Part shown: piece after piece, positions 1 to 9,172 of the stretch
Numbering within the stretch: the stretch's first letter is position 1
Layout of the letters: every line of letters starts with the position of its first letter
Source of the DNA: Bacillus proteolyticus
Lineage (GTDB): Bacteria; Bacillota; Bacilli; Bacillales; Bacillaceae_G
Length of the DNA: 64,000 nucleotides
Direction: 5' to 3'
NCBI RefSeq assembly: GCF_001884065.1
Contig: NZ_MACH01000156.1
Span: 62,001-126,000, forward strand
The notes under the pieces: generated by a model
Seen by the model: only the letters and a program-made list of their open reading frames with translations
The model's database searches: none
What the model was told of the DNA's origin: nothing
Position numbers and translations under genes: made by a program

Positions 1-8
1 TTCATCAT

Positions 9-347
9 CTATTCTCCTTCCACTGCATACTTATCTTCTTTAAATAACAGAATTCGAATGAAATAACGATATGGTTCGTCGCGTATTACTTTCCAAGCAA
101 CAATGATCACTTGAACTACCTCAAAGGCAAATACAATCCAAAATAAAACATCACTAATACACGAACTAATATTAAATAGAAAAAAGATTAACAAATGAAA
201 GTTGAATGCTTTTCGGCAATGGTATTTGTACACCTCATTTTTACGTGCCAGTGTGATGTACATGAGGGGTGATGAAAAGATTCCTATTGCGGCTGAGAGT
301 AGTAGCATGATGATGGTGTTCCTTTTTTCTTTTGTGGTGGTTTTCAT
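9..347 (-). CDS. Small integral membrane protein, DUF4870-like
   Basis: Unrecognised 112-residue membrane protein. Three hydrophobic stretches are visible, at about residues 12-33, 47-62 and 64-86, the first two separated by a basic loop with the motif YKYHCRKAFNFHL, which resembles the conserved loop of small DUF4870 proteins. A charged tail (KEDKYAVEGE) follows. Nothing shows a catalytic site. It is read on its own; the next gene on the left is outside the window and the restriction module to the right ends in a terminator. The ATG has only a weak G-rich stretch about 15 bases upstream, so an internal start is possible. Family placement is inference from hydropathy and the loop motif. Confidence 0.55.
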   Translation of the reverse strand: MKTTTKEKRNTIIMLLLSAAIGIFSSPLMYITLARKNEVYKYHCRKAFNFHLLIFFLFNISSCISDVLFWIVFAFEVVQVIIVAWKVIRDEPYRYFIRILLFKEDKYAVEGE

Positions 348-529
348 GAGTGGTTTTGTCCCCCCTTTTTGATTTGTCTTCTTTAGGTTAGGGGGTGACG
401 TTGGGGGAGGTGCAAGGGGAATATACAGAAAAAATTTGGTATCACTAATATAGAGGTAAAATAAGACCTTTACCTTGACAGGGTGGAGGTCATCATTTAA
501 ATTTCACATCCACTTTATTTACAAATAAA

Positions 530-561
530 AAGAAGAGCATATATCCCATATGCTCTTCTTC
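530..561 (-). terminator. Terminator after the McrBC-like module
   Basis: Hairpin AGAAGAGCATAT / ATATGCTCTTCTT with a four-base loop. Read on the minus strand it is followed by TTTTTATTTG. It lies just past the stop of the DUF2357 nuclease gene. The rest of 348-644 holds no gene. A plus-strand TTGACA (475-480), 17-base spacer and TAAATT (498-503) could be a promoter, but it would run straight into this hairpin. Confidence 0.75.
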
Positions 562-644
562 CCATAATCAACAATACGCTTTATTCAACTAATATTTATC
601 TTTTGGCCCCTTATTCATGACTTAATCAACCTTGTATCTAAGTG

Positions 645-3092
645 CTATTCCCTAACATTTAGTACTTCTATAACTTCTTTAAACAACACCGATCCCCGCC
701 CAACAACCAACTCCAAAGCAACCTCTTTAACTCGCCCATCTCTCCCCACCACAATAACCCCATTCTCATAATCAACCCAAATCTGAACATCCTGCACATA
801 ATAGCTCTTAATAGAAGATGCTTCATCTAAATTGTGATGATCCAACTCAACCTTAACTTGCTTCGTAAAACGACGCAGCGTTTTCCAAAGAGTTCGTTCT
901 TCTTTTGATTTCATGAGGAGTTCCGGAAGCTCTTGTACTTCTTTTAATAATGACATCGTTGTTATTGTGTATGTTTGAATACCATACCCTACTGGGCGGA
1001 TGAGGTGGTCTAGTTTTTTCCATGGTTCTAGTTCGAAATTTACATACTCATCGTTTTGTTGCATTTGAATATGTTTAATTTTTGCGAAGTATTGAATGCC
1101 ACCTTTTTCTCCGTGCCATTTTTTCGGTGCATATAATGCAATGTACTTCGCATCTTGCCATCCTGGTTTTAGCTGTGTGACTGGTAGCTGATATAAGCCT
1201 TCTTTCCTATATGTTTCATAGTCGACTTCAGTTTTTACGCTGCCCACTAATACTTTTTCTTCGAGTGAAGAGTGCCATTCTTCTTTTGTTCCTCTTGGAA
1301 GAATGCCTTCTCTTATAATTTCTTCTGGGCTCTTTTCAATGAGATGATCTAAAAACTGTTCGACTAGTCTTGTTGCGTTTGGTAAAAATGGGAATCCACC
1401 GATATTTACTTTTTCGATACTTTTATAAAATGGATGATTCTCATATGCTTCCTCTTGGTTCCACGGGAATAGTACGTACGCCCCGTAAGCTGTCCGCTCA
1501 AAAGGTCCCTCTTGTTCTACAACTAATGCATCTCTGTAACGGTGCATTGTATTAATATCTTCTTCCATTGGACCAGGGGTGCCATACTTCCTTTTATAAT
1601 GAGATCTTTCAGCAAAATCAATTCGGTATTTCGCATCAAAAATGTATTGATATTGATAGTTCTTTCCCTTTTTCTCAATAGCAAGCATCGTATCTGGCTT
1701 TTGTGTAACTGTTGGTAGTCTACCGTTTCTTTTCTGGAAATAAAGTTCTATTACTTCATCAGTGACTGGATGCTTGAACGTTCTTTTTGCAGTTTTACTT
1801 TCATCAAGCGTTACGTATAAACCATCTTGTTTAACTTGAATAACGTCTTGATGGAGCGGTATATATTTTTTAGATAGAATTTGTCCGAGTTTTAAATACG
1901 TCCAGTATTCGTATAACCTTGCGACATCTTTTACCGACATTTTGAAAATTTGTCCTCGTAATGTTAAACCTCGCGATAGCATTAAAAAGATTTGATACGC
2001 ATCTCTATATCCTGCAGCCATTTGGATTACGAGCGAAAAGACTGAGCGATCTAATTTTCCTATTCCTCGCCAAAATGGATCGTTCAATTCATTTTTCATT
2101 CGATACTTCATATTTTTTACACGTTGTAGTAAATCTTCATCAGTTTCACCACGTGTATATCTAGACTTTGGCTCTAGCGCCTTAAGTAAATCCTCTATTT
2201 TATGTACGACTCTTTGAATCATCCATTTAACAAATCGATTTTCCAGCGTGTCATATGACACTTCCTTATAAGCTGTAATCCCTTTAGTCGGTATGCTGTT
2301 TTCTCCTTGCAGCAAGTGTGGTCGCTTTCGCAAATAGTTCATTCCGACAGAATCCAATTTACGAATTTTTTCTCCTCTTACAAGTTGATGTCTAGTCATA
2401 AGCGTATGATGCGGTTGCCTTTTAATGTGAGAGATTGACTTCATAAAACGCTCAAAGGAATCATTTAAAATACGATAAAATTCACTCTTTGATGGATTTT
2501 TAGCGTAAATTACAGATGCTCCTAAATAAGTTCTCTTTAGTAAATGAAACGCTAAATTATAAATTTCATCATTTACTTCATCTAATAAGGCTCTGTAATC
2601 ATCCTTATAATTAAGTTTTGCCGGAAAAACTTCAAATGTAACGGTTAATAAAGTTCCGTTAGCATCTTTAATTTCAAACGTGGTATTTCCTACTTCATTT
2701 GGAAACGAAAGATTCCCCATTAACACATGAAGTGACCCCATTTGAATAGAACTAACTTGTTTTCGAAAACCCGGATGTTCATGATAAAAAGAGAGCTGCC
2801 TATTATTTTTCGGAACAACAACAAGCTGATAACTTCTATTTTCAAAAAAGATTGGCGGGTGTTCATTCCATTCATCTAGCCTCTGTAATCTCGCATCAAA
2901 TACAGAAACGGATTCCGTCTCCCCATCTACATGAAAATACATCATTTCATCCGCGTTCATAGCGTGATATTCTTTTAAACTCTCGTATTTTTCATGATAA
3001 GGATTTCCCTTAATCGTCAATGATAGCTCCTCTGTTTCAATCTTAACTAGCTCTATCTCATTATTAGATCCAGAAAGAGGTGAAACCATCAT
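645..3092 (-). CDS. McrC-like DUF2357/PD-(D/E)xK nuclease subunit
   Basis: Probable DNA-cleaving partner of the AAA+ protein encoded directly upstream, forming a modification-dependent (type IV) McrBC-like restriction system. Seen in the 815 residues: a beta-rich N-terminal half typical of DUF2357 (about 20-330), then LYEYWTYL near 393-400, a conserved PDTML (Asp467) and FDAKYR (Asp486, Lys488). Together these make the PD-(D/E)xK nuclease core found in the McrC/DUF524 group. It overlaps the upstream gene by 29 bases and has its own strong site (AAGGAGGT, 6 bases before ATG), so translation is probably coupled. No methyltransferase or specificity gene adjoins it, which fits an enzyme that attacks modified DNA. 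Substrate choice cannot be read from the sequence. The last roughly 250 bases switch to G/T-ending codons (see findings). Confidence 0.82.
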   Translation of the reverse strand: MMVSPLSGSNNEIELVKIETEELSLTIKGNPYHEKYESLKEYHAMNADEMMYFHVDGETESVSVFDARLQRLDEWNEHPPIFFENRSYQLVVVPKNNRQLSFYHEHPGFRKQVSSIQMGSLHVLMGNLSFPNEVGNTTFEIKDANGTLLTVTFEVFPAKLNYKDDYRALLDEVNDEIYNLAFHLLKRTYLGASVIYAKNPSKSEFYRILNDSFERFMKSISHIKRQPHHTLMTRHQLVRGEKIRKLDSVGMNYLRKRPHLLQGENSIPTKGITAYKEVSYDTLENRFVKWMIQRVVHKIEDLLKALEPKSRYTRGETDEDLLQRVKNMKYRMKNELNDPFWRGIGKLDRSVFSLVIQMAAGYRDAYQIFLMLSRGLTLRGQIFKMSVKDVARLYEYWTYLKLGQILSKKYIPLHQDVIQVKQDGLYVTLDESKTAKRTFKHPVTDEVIELYFQKRNGRLPTVTQKPDTMLAIEKKGKNYQYQYIFDAKYRIDFAERSHYKRKYGTPGPMEEDINTMHRYRDALVVEQEGPFERTAYGAYVLFPWNQEEAYENHPFYKSIEKVNIGGFPFLPNATRLVEQFLDHLIEKSPEEIIREGILPRGTKEEWHSSLEEKVLVGSVKTEVDYETYRKEGLYQLPVTQLKPGWQDAKYIALYAPKKWHGEKGGIQYFAKIKHIQMQQNDEYVNFELEPWKKLDHLIRPVGYGIQTYTITTMSLLKEVQELPELLMKSKEERTLWKTLRRFTKQVKVELDHHNLDEASSIKSYYVQDVQIWVDYENGVIVVGRDGRVKEVALELVVGRGSVLFKEVIEVLNVRE

Positions 3093-5601
3093 ACTCGAAC
3101 CTCCTTAACATATGAGACAGCTTGTTAGCTGAACGAGGATACTTAGCATAGGAAGCATCATTATTGCCACTATCATATTCTTCATTTGCACATAAGACAT
3201 ACAACTGCTTTAATACCTCTTCGGTTCGTCCATCGCTCCCTGCAAGACGCGGTAAAATCTTTTGATATATTTGATAATCAAGTGCTTCATCGAATGACAA
3301 TAACTTTCCTTGTTCGTTGTATGCCATATAGAAACAAATTTCGTCTCTTATACGATACCCAACTTGAGCTCCAACTGATTCAAGTGTTTTATTTATCTCT
3401 ATTAAAATAGTCGATATATTTCTCACAAGATCTTCATTTTCTTTAAAACATTCTTTCAAATGAAGATACTCGGTTTCTAAAGAGCGATTTGAAGCAATTT
3501 CAGCTTCCTTCTCTTCTACATCCATTAAGAAATTAAAATAATCTAAGTTAACGGTATTAAATTCAATTGTATTCGCACGATCTAATACTTTTTTACTTAA
3601 CGGATGTGTCGTTTCATCCATATTTACCGTTCCGATAATATATACATTTGATGGAATTATAACGCGCTTATTCGTAATTGATTCTGGAAGCACTGGTGAC
3701 GTAACAATTTTTCCATCTTTCCATTTACGACTTTCAATTACACTTAAAAAATCACTAAAGTAGTATTCCACTCGAGCTAAGTTCATCTCGTCCAACACTA
3801 CAAAATACAGCCTATTTGGATTTGCATCTGCATTTTCAAGAACTTTAATTAACGGTCTTTCTTGAAACTCCCCTTGAAGATTCACATAACCAAGCAAATC
3901 AGAACTATCACTCCAATCAGGTCGAACCGGAATGAGTGTAAATTGTCCATTCTCTTCCGTAGCCCCTAAACTCTCCGCAAACCACTGAACAATTTTCGTT
4001 TTCCCTGTACCTGAAATACCTGATAAAATTACAAATGGCTTCGTCTTTAACGAAAGGAAGAAATTAATAAGATCTTTTTTCTCATAAAAGAAACCTTTAC
4101 TTTGAATATAAGAAGACACATGATCGATAATTGATTGCTGATCTAAATACACTTCTTTCCTCTCATAAATCATTTCATATTTCGTTCCTTCCTCTTTGTA
4201 AGCAATAAACCCCTCATAATAGCGAAGCATTTCTTCTAGATCCTCTACTAACTCTTTTTCACTTGGCATTTTATTAACATCATACGCAATATAAGCCGCT
4301 GTTGAATTCGCATATCCTTTCGCTTTTGAGCTTGTCCCTAGGAAAATCTCATCATCTTTTTTCACCTTTTGGGACATATGTATTTGCTCACGGATCTCTT
4401 CTTTAATTTTTTGCATCTCTTCTCTAGACGTTTCCGTCACACCTTGCGCCAACGTTAAATATAATCGCTCCATATCTTCACTAAACAAATAAACGATATA
4501 ATAACCTCTCTGCGTGGATGTCGTAATATCTTTATCCATAATCGCAAGCCACGGAACAGCAGCCCAATTCCCTTGTCCAATTGAACCTGTGACAACATAT
4601 TGATTATGATTAATAAATGGTAACCTCGTTATTTCCGTTGTCATTTCATGCCTAACAACCGCTCCCATTTTATGACCTGCAAATCTTTCTGTTCTTGCCT
4701 GTAAATATTCATCCATAACCGTTAAAAACTTTTCACGTAAATTACTGTTCATACTACCGCCCTTTTCTCTATCATCTTTTACGTATTGTTCAATAGGAAT
4801 CCACTCATTATTAATCAGCCCTACTTGTTCCAGCCAATCTAGTAAGTTATTCGTACGCCGCTTCGCTACTGATTCAACCATCAAATTAGCCCCTAATGAA
4901 TTTCGGACAGTCGTCATTCCCAAACCTACTAAAGCTTCTTTCTTTTCATCCTTTGAATACTTCTCTAACAATCCAAGAACAAATAAAGCATGACAGAAAT
5001 ATTCCTGTCTTAAAACTAGCTGTGCAATGTAAGCATTCTTATCTTCTGATTGAACATATTCATTTAATAAAAGCTGATTCATTTCATGAGATTCATTCAA
5101 AAAGCCCAACAATCTTAAATCCTGGCGTGCATTAGATTTCACTCTATATAAATTTTCATCCGTTTGTTCACGTAACGTACTTGGATTATATGTACCATTC
5201 ATTGTCTCTTCTAAAAAGAGTATAACTTTATCATATTTTTCACTTGGTAGGTTATCTGTTTTGAATTCTTTAAATTCAATAGCTCCTGCTTCCATTACAT
5301 TCACAAATGGAAGCTGTGAAAAGAAAGCTACCAAGAAAGTATTACATTCACTTGCTTGTCCGAAATCCTCACTCTTTACCGTGCGCATATCAATAATTTT
5401 TTGCCAAGCATCCTTAAGAAGTTCAAAGCCCACGTTAAAATAAGACGATGCTTCTTCTTTTTCATATCGCTCACGTGAAAATTTAATTTCAATTTCTAAT
5501 TCTCCATTATCCTTATTTCTAATCAAATAAGTTTTATCACCATTTATATCTTCAACCTGCTTCGTTGATTTAGCCAATTCAATTATGAGTTGATCCAACA
5601 T
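3064..5601 (-). CDS. McrB-like AAA+ motor with MrcB_N (DUF3578) domain
   Basis: Motor/recognition subunit of the McrBC-like module. From MLDQ (ATG at 5601, preceded by GGTGGGG) the protein has 845 residues. Residues about 1-290 are helical and unassigned. About 295-465 carries the MrcB_N/DUF3578 signature (GSIGQGNWAAVPWLAI and YYIVYLFSEDMERLYL). The AAA+ core has Walker A SGISGTGKT (about 527-535), Walker B FVVLDEMN (about 600-607) and a sensor loop IIGTVNMDETTH. Classical McrB has an MNxxDR GTP motif at that place; here it reads VNMDETT, so nucleotide preference (GTP or ATP) is open. It is first in a two-gene operon, with the nuclease gene overlapping its 3' end. The family is known to translocate or loop DNA and to activate McrC; specificity for a modified base or phage signal is inference. 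Confidence 0.83.
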   Translation of the reverse strand: MLDQLIIELAKSTKQVEDINGDKTYLIRNKDNGELEIEIKFSRERYEKEEASSYFNVGFELLKDAWQKIIDMRTVKSEDFGQASECNTFLVAFFSQLPFVNVMEAGAIEFKEFKTDNLPSEKYDKVILFLEETMNGTYNPSTLREQTDENLYRVKSNARQDLRLLGFLNESHEMNQLLLNEYVQSEDKNAYIAQLVLRQEYFCHALFVLGLLEKYSKDEKKEALVGLGMTTVRNSLGANLMVESVAKRRTNNLLDWLEQVGLINNEWIPIEQYVKDDREKGGSMNSNLREKFLTVMDEYLQARTERFAGHKMGAVVRHEMTTEITRLPFINHNQYVVTGSIGQGNWAAVPWLAIMDKDITTSTQRGYYIVYLFSEDMERLYLTLAQGVTETSREEMQKIKEEIREQIHMSQKVKKDDEIFLGTSSKAKGYANSTAAYIAYDVNKMPSEKELVEDLEEMLRYYEGFIAYKEEGTKYEMIYERKEVYLDQQSIIDHVSSYIQSKGFFYEKKDLINFFLSLKTKPFVILSGISGTGKTKIVQWFAESLGATEENGQFTLIPVRPDWSDSSDLLGYVNLQGEFQERPLIKVLENADANPNRLYFVVLDEMNLARVEYYFSDFLSVIESRKWKDGKIVTSPVLPESITNKRVIIPSNVYIIGTVNMDETTHPLSKKVLDRANTIEFNTVNLDYFNFLMDVEEKEAEIASNRSLETEYLHLKECFKENEDLVRNISTILIEINKTLESVGAQVGYRIRDEICFYMAYNEQGKLLSFDEALDYQIYQKILPRLAGSDGRTEEVLKQLYVLCANEEYDSGNNDASYAKYPRSANKLSHMLRRFEYDGFTSFWI

Positions 5602-5663
5602 TTTTATCCCCACCGTTACAATAAATTACAATTACTACCATTTTACCAAACTATGTATAAAAG

Positions 5664-5692
5664 AAAAATCATACGCCATACCGTATGATTTA
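5664..5692 (-). terminator. Terminator of the citrate-sensing operon
   Basis: AAATCATACG / CGTATGATTT hairpin with a short loop, followed on the minus strand by TTTTTCTTTTA. It abuts the stop codon of the TctC-like gene. Confidence 0.75.
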
Positions 5693-6664
5693 CTAATCCC
5701 TATTATTCCCCACTAGCTCCCCATACTCCTGACTACTCTCCTCAAGAAAAATCCTACTCTCCCCACTACCCTTATAAAAACTCTCCCAACCCCGCTCCCT
5801 CAAAATCCCCTTCCAACTATCACTCTCAACCATCTTCTTAATAACACTATCCCAATAAGCAACCTCTTCCTCCGTCATATCTTTCGGTCCCATAATCCCT
5901 TTCCAATGCTGGAATACAACGTCGACTCCTTGTTCTTTCCATGTTGGGATTTCTGGTAGTCGGTCTAGGCGTTTTGGTGCGGATACGGCTAGTATTTTTA
6001 TTTTGCCGGCTTTGTATTGTTTTTCGGCTTCGGATAGGGTCATGGTTGCGGCGCCTATTTGTTTGTTCGTTAGGGCGTTTATGATTTTTTCTTTGTTTTC
6101 GTAGACGAAGAATTGTAGTTCGGCAGGGTTTATGCCGAAGGCTTTGCTTACTTGTACGAAGGATAGGTGATCGTCGTTTCCTAGGCCTGGGGCAACGCCG
6201 ATTTTGAAGTTTTTCTTATCTTGTTTTAGTTGTTCCATTAGTTGGTTTGCGTTGTCTATGTTTGAGTCTTTTGACACGACAACAACTTCCCAGTCCGATG
6301 CGAGTGTTGCGAGCGGCGTGAAGTCTTTATATGTTAGTTTACTGTGGCCTAGTAGGTTATTCGTTATGAGTAAGCTTGAGTTAATCGCTAGTACGTGACC
6401 GCCTTTTTGTTCCATATATTTCCATCCAACGTCACCGCTGCCACCTACTTTGTTTGTGACAGTAATTGGTTTTGTGAAGATTTTTTCTTCTGTCAGCGTT
6501 TTTTGCATCGCTCGTGCTGTTAAGTCCCATCCCGCTCCTTGAACATTTGGCGCAACGATTTCTACTTTGTTGATGCTCACTTTATTCGTATGGGATTTCT
6601 CCGAGGAACAACCAGCTATTACTCCTGTCATGATCCATATACATAGTAATAATCGTTTTTTCAT
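5693..6664 (-). CDS. TctC/Bug-family tricarboxylate-binding lipoprotein
   Basis: Extracytoplasmic solute-binding protein of the tripartite tricarboxylate (TctC/Bug) family, here most likely a ligand-presenting accessory to the two-component system. The start MKKRLLLCIW at 6664 is chosen because it makes an ATGA overlap with the regulator's stop; a longer in-frame reading has no ribosome site. Signal peptide with lipobox VIAGC gives a 323-residue lipoprotein. The family pattern is present: VEIVAPNVQGAGWDLTARAM near the N-terminus, GGSGDVGWKYM, and LAVSAPKRLDRLPEIPTWKEQG. No TctA/TctB membrane genes are nearby, so it is probably an orphan receptor, as YflP is beside CitST in B. subtilis. The gene has a sharp change of wobble-base usage near position 5935. 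Confidence 0.85.
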   Translation of the reverse strand: MKKRLLLCIWIMTGVIAGCSSEKSHTNKVSINKVEIVAPNVQGAGWDLTARAMQKTLTEEKIFTKPITVTNKVGGSGDVGWKYMEQKGGHVLAINSSLLITNNLLGHSKLTYKDFTPLATLASDWEVVVVSKDSNIDNANQLMEQLKQDKKNFKIGVAPGLGNDDHLSFVQVSKAFGINPAELQFFVYENKEKIINALTNKQIGAATMTLSEAEKQYKAGKIKILAVSAPKRLDRLPEIPTWKEQGVDVVFQHWKGIMGPKDMTEEEVAYWDSVIKKMVESDSWKGILRERGWESFYKGSGESRIFLEESSQEYGELVGNNRD

Positions 6665-7338
6665 AGTCCTCGTCCTATTCGATATTTTCGTTCTGGTCGT
6701 CCGATAATGCCGTATGTGTATTCTACTGTGCATTCGTTTGTCGCTACTAAGTATTCTAAATATCTTCTTGCGGTTGTTCTGGAGGCCCCCATTTGTTCTC
6801 CCATTTCTTCTATTGTAATCCCATCTTCGAACCCTTTTATAATCCCTTTCACTTTTTGCAATGTTAACGGATCCACACCTGTCGGTAAGTTTTTCATGTC
6901 TTGTATTTGCGAAGTGCCGAAAAAATTATCGATTAGTGCTTGATTTACTTCATTGTTACTATGTAACAGTTGCTTCTTTCTTTTATAGTCTTCAATTGTG
7001 CGAACGAATTTTTCTAACGTGACCGGTTTTATAAGGTAGTTGCTTACGCCGTTTCGAATTGCTTTTTCTAACATATGATTTTCATTTGCCGCAGTAACCA
7101 TGATGACGTCAACGTTCGGAAAGTCAGCATGGATTTTCGGCAATAAGTCTGTGCCAATTCCATCTGGTAAGTAAATATCTAATAGCAGCAAATCGATTTC
7201 TTCCTTTTGTAGTAGTTCCATCGTTTCTTTTGCGTTCAATGCTTTTCCGATCACTTTTACGTCCTTTATTTTTGATAAAAACTCTTCTTGAATTTGCGCG
7301 ACACGGAAATCATCTTCTGCAATTGCAATCTTCAACAT
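6661..7338 (-). CDS. citT: CitT/DcuR-type response regulator
   Basis: DNA-binding response regulator of the citrate/C4-dicarboxylate class, 225 residues. The receiver has acidic Asp9/Asp10, phospho-acceptor Asp54 in LLLLDIYLPDG and Lys105. The C-terminal part contains a winged-HTH of the CitT kind (EEMGEQMGASRTTARRYLEY). It lies 19 bases after the kinase gene and overlaps the binding-protein gene by 4 bases, so the three form one operon. The ribosome site GGGGGATGGG precedes ATG. The target is probably the divergent MHS transporter at 9173, by analogy with CitT acting on citM in B. subtilis. Exact ligand (citrate, malate or another acid) is not decided by the sequence. Confidence 0.85.
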   Translation of the reverse strand: MLKIAIAEDDFRVAQIQEEFLSKIKDVKVIGKALNAKETMELLQKEEIDLLLLDIYLPDGIGTDLLPKIHADFPNVDVIMVTAANENHMLEKAIRNGVSNYLIKPVTLEKFVRTIEDYKRKKQLLHSNNEVNQALIDNFFGTSQIQDMKNLPTGVDPLTLQKVKGIIKGFEDGITIEEMGEQMGASRTTARRYLEYLVATNECTVEYTYGIIGRPERKYRIGRGL

Positions 7339-7357
7339 ATGCCCATCCCCCTGTTTG

Positions 7358-8947
7358 TTATGTACTTTCTCTCAATGTTTTCGGAAGGTAAATTGTAAAA
7401 ATAGCTCCCCCATTTTTCTCGTTTTGAATTTCAATTGTTCCTTCTAGTACATCTACCATTTCTTTCACGTTTGCTAGTCCGTAACCACGATCGATTCCTT
7501 TCGTTGAAAATCCTTTTTGAAAAATGGTCGCGATTTTTTCTGCTGGTATTCCTACTCCACTATCTATCACTTCAAACACAATATCGTGCCCAATATCCGT
7601 AACAAAGAAGGAAACATTCTTCTCCTCTTGCCCACTCACCGCATCAAACGCATTATCGATTATGTTCCCAAGGATCGTAATAAGATGTGAAACTTTGATA
7701 TGGTTTGGTAATGGATGAAGTGCACTATCTCCTTCAATATGAAAATCAATTTTCTTCTCAGACGCTGTTGCTAGTTTTCCTAATAAAATAGCTTGTACTT
7801 TCGCATCATGAATTTGATGGAATAAAATATGGTTTTGGCTTTGATGAATATTAGATTCTTGCTGGATAAATTCAATTGCTTCTTTGTAATGCCCTAACTG
7901 CAATAAGCCAGATAAGACGAACAGCTTATTTGTAAATTCATGCGTTTGAGCACGCAAGTCCTCTGAATACTTTCTTACCTCAGATATTGTGTTCACAAGG
8001 TTTTGCAGTTCTGTTTTATCTCTAAAACTACATACAATGCCTACCGTACTGTTATTTTCGAGTATTGGTGTCATGTTTAAAATAAACACTTTATCTTGAA
8101 ACGCGATTTCTTGATCGTTTTCTAGCACTCTTTCCGTATTAAAATTCGGTAAAACTCTTGAAATGTTCTGCTGCATATAATCATCACTTACATGCAGCAT
8201 CTCTTCTGCCGACGTATTCATCATCGTAATACAACCGTTTTGATCAAGAGCGATAATACCCTCTTTTATAGATAGTAGTATCGCGCTTCGTTCCCGGTAT
8301 AGCGCTGCGATTTCATTCGGTTCTAAACCGAGTGTATCTTTACGAATACTACGTGCTAAAAGAATGCCGCCCACAATTCCAACTAGTAATACAGCTAAAG
8401 AGAAGAGGATAATTTCTTTCGTTCTGCTCAATATGTTTGATTCAATACCTTTTATTAAAAACTCCACTGTCACAACACCTACGACTTGATCGTAGTCTCC
8501 GTTATGAACAATAATGGGTGCCTTCGCCATTAAAGCCGGGCCACTTGCACCATTTCCTTCAAGTGTATAATAGCCACCAAAAGTGAGTGCTTCATAGTTA
8601 TATGGATTGTTACTTTTTGTACCAATCAACTCTGAATTAGAATGTGAATACATAACCCCATAACGATCTTCTATAATGACATAATCTGCACCAGCTTGCT
8701 CGCGAACTTGTTCCGCAATGGATTGAATGGTACTTTTATGCTCGTTATACTGAAAAGCATCTTTTATAGCTGGCATAAAAGAAAGTGACTTCGCCGTTTG
8801 CAGAGCTAGTTGTTCCACTTGGCGCTTCGTATCAACGGACTGAATATAAACAAATATTCCGGCTAATAGGAGAACGACAAATAAAATTAACGTAATAATT
8901 AAGCTTACTATTTTCGTTTGTAATGACACTTTGCGTGATTTCTTCAT
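7358..8947 (-). CDS. citS: CitS/DcuS-type sensor histidine kinase
   Basis: Membrane sensor kinase of the CitA/DcuS family, 529 residues. Transmembrane helix about 14-36, extracytoplasmic PAS-like sensor 37-177 with DYVIIEDRYGVMYSHSN and the VTVEFL end, second helix about 179-200, cytoplasmic PAS about 212-310, phospho-acceptor His336 in RAQTHEFTNK, and a HATPase domain with NIIDNAFDA (N box), DSGVGIP (G1) and KGFSTKGIDRGYGL. It is first in an operon with the regulator and a TctC-like lipoprotein and is divergent from the transporter it probably controls. Ligand is an extracellular carboxylate by family; the specific acid is unknown. Confidence 0.88.
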   Translation of the reverse strand: MKKSRKVSLQTKIVSLIITLILFVVLLLAGIFVYIQSVDTKRQVEQLALQTAKSLSFMPAIKDAFQYNEHKSTIQSIAEQVREQAGADYVIIEDRYGVMYSHSNSELIGTKSNNPYNYEALTFGGYYTLEGNGASGPALMAKAPIIVHNGDYDQVVGVVTVEFLIKGIESNILSRTKEIILFSLAVLLVGIVGGILLARSIRKDTLGLEPNEIAALYRERSAILLSIKEGIIALDQNGCITMMNTSAEEMLHVSDDYMQQNISRVLPNFNTERVLENDQEIAFQDKVFILNMTPILENNSTVGIVCSFRDKTELQNLVNTISEVRKYSEDLRAQTHEFTNKLFVLSGLLQLGHYKEAIEFIQQESNIHQSQNHILFHQIHDAKVQAILLGKLATASEKKIDFHIEGDSALHPLPNHIKVSHLITILGNIIDNAFDAVSGQEEKNVSFFVTDIGHDIVFEVIDSGVGIPAEKIATIFQKGFSTKGIDRGYGLANVKEMVDVLEGTIEIQNEKNGGAIFTIYLPKTLREST

Positions 8948-9119
8948 ACTCCATATCCTTTGATAAAATATTCAAAACTATCAATCTCCTTTTTCTATTA
9001 TTATGACAAAACTAATAATGAAGCAACTATTAAAACTCTCCATGTACATAAAGTACAAAAAGAATAAAATTGTCATAATATTGAGATTTTAATTCGTGGA
9101 CCGTACAATTCAACTATAT

Positions 9120-9133
9120 TGAACGCGCTTTCA
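9120..9133. promoter_or_regulatory. cre-like CcpA site before the MHS transporter
   Basis: TGAACGCGCTTTCA matches the Bacillus cre consensus TGWAANCGNTNWCA at all but one position. It sits 40 bases before the transporter start, inside the 225-base divergent region shared with the kinase gene. Glucose repression of a citrate or dicarboxylate importer is the expected use, as for citM in B. subtilis. Confidence 0.55.
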
Positions 9134-9172
9134 TAATTATCATTTTATTTATAAGCAAGAGGAGGAATTAGT

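Noticed and set aside
475..503. TTGACA-17-TAAATT on the plus strand
   Set aside because: It points into the terminator of the converging restriction module with no gene behind it. A short RNA cannot be excluded, but there is no support.
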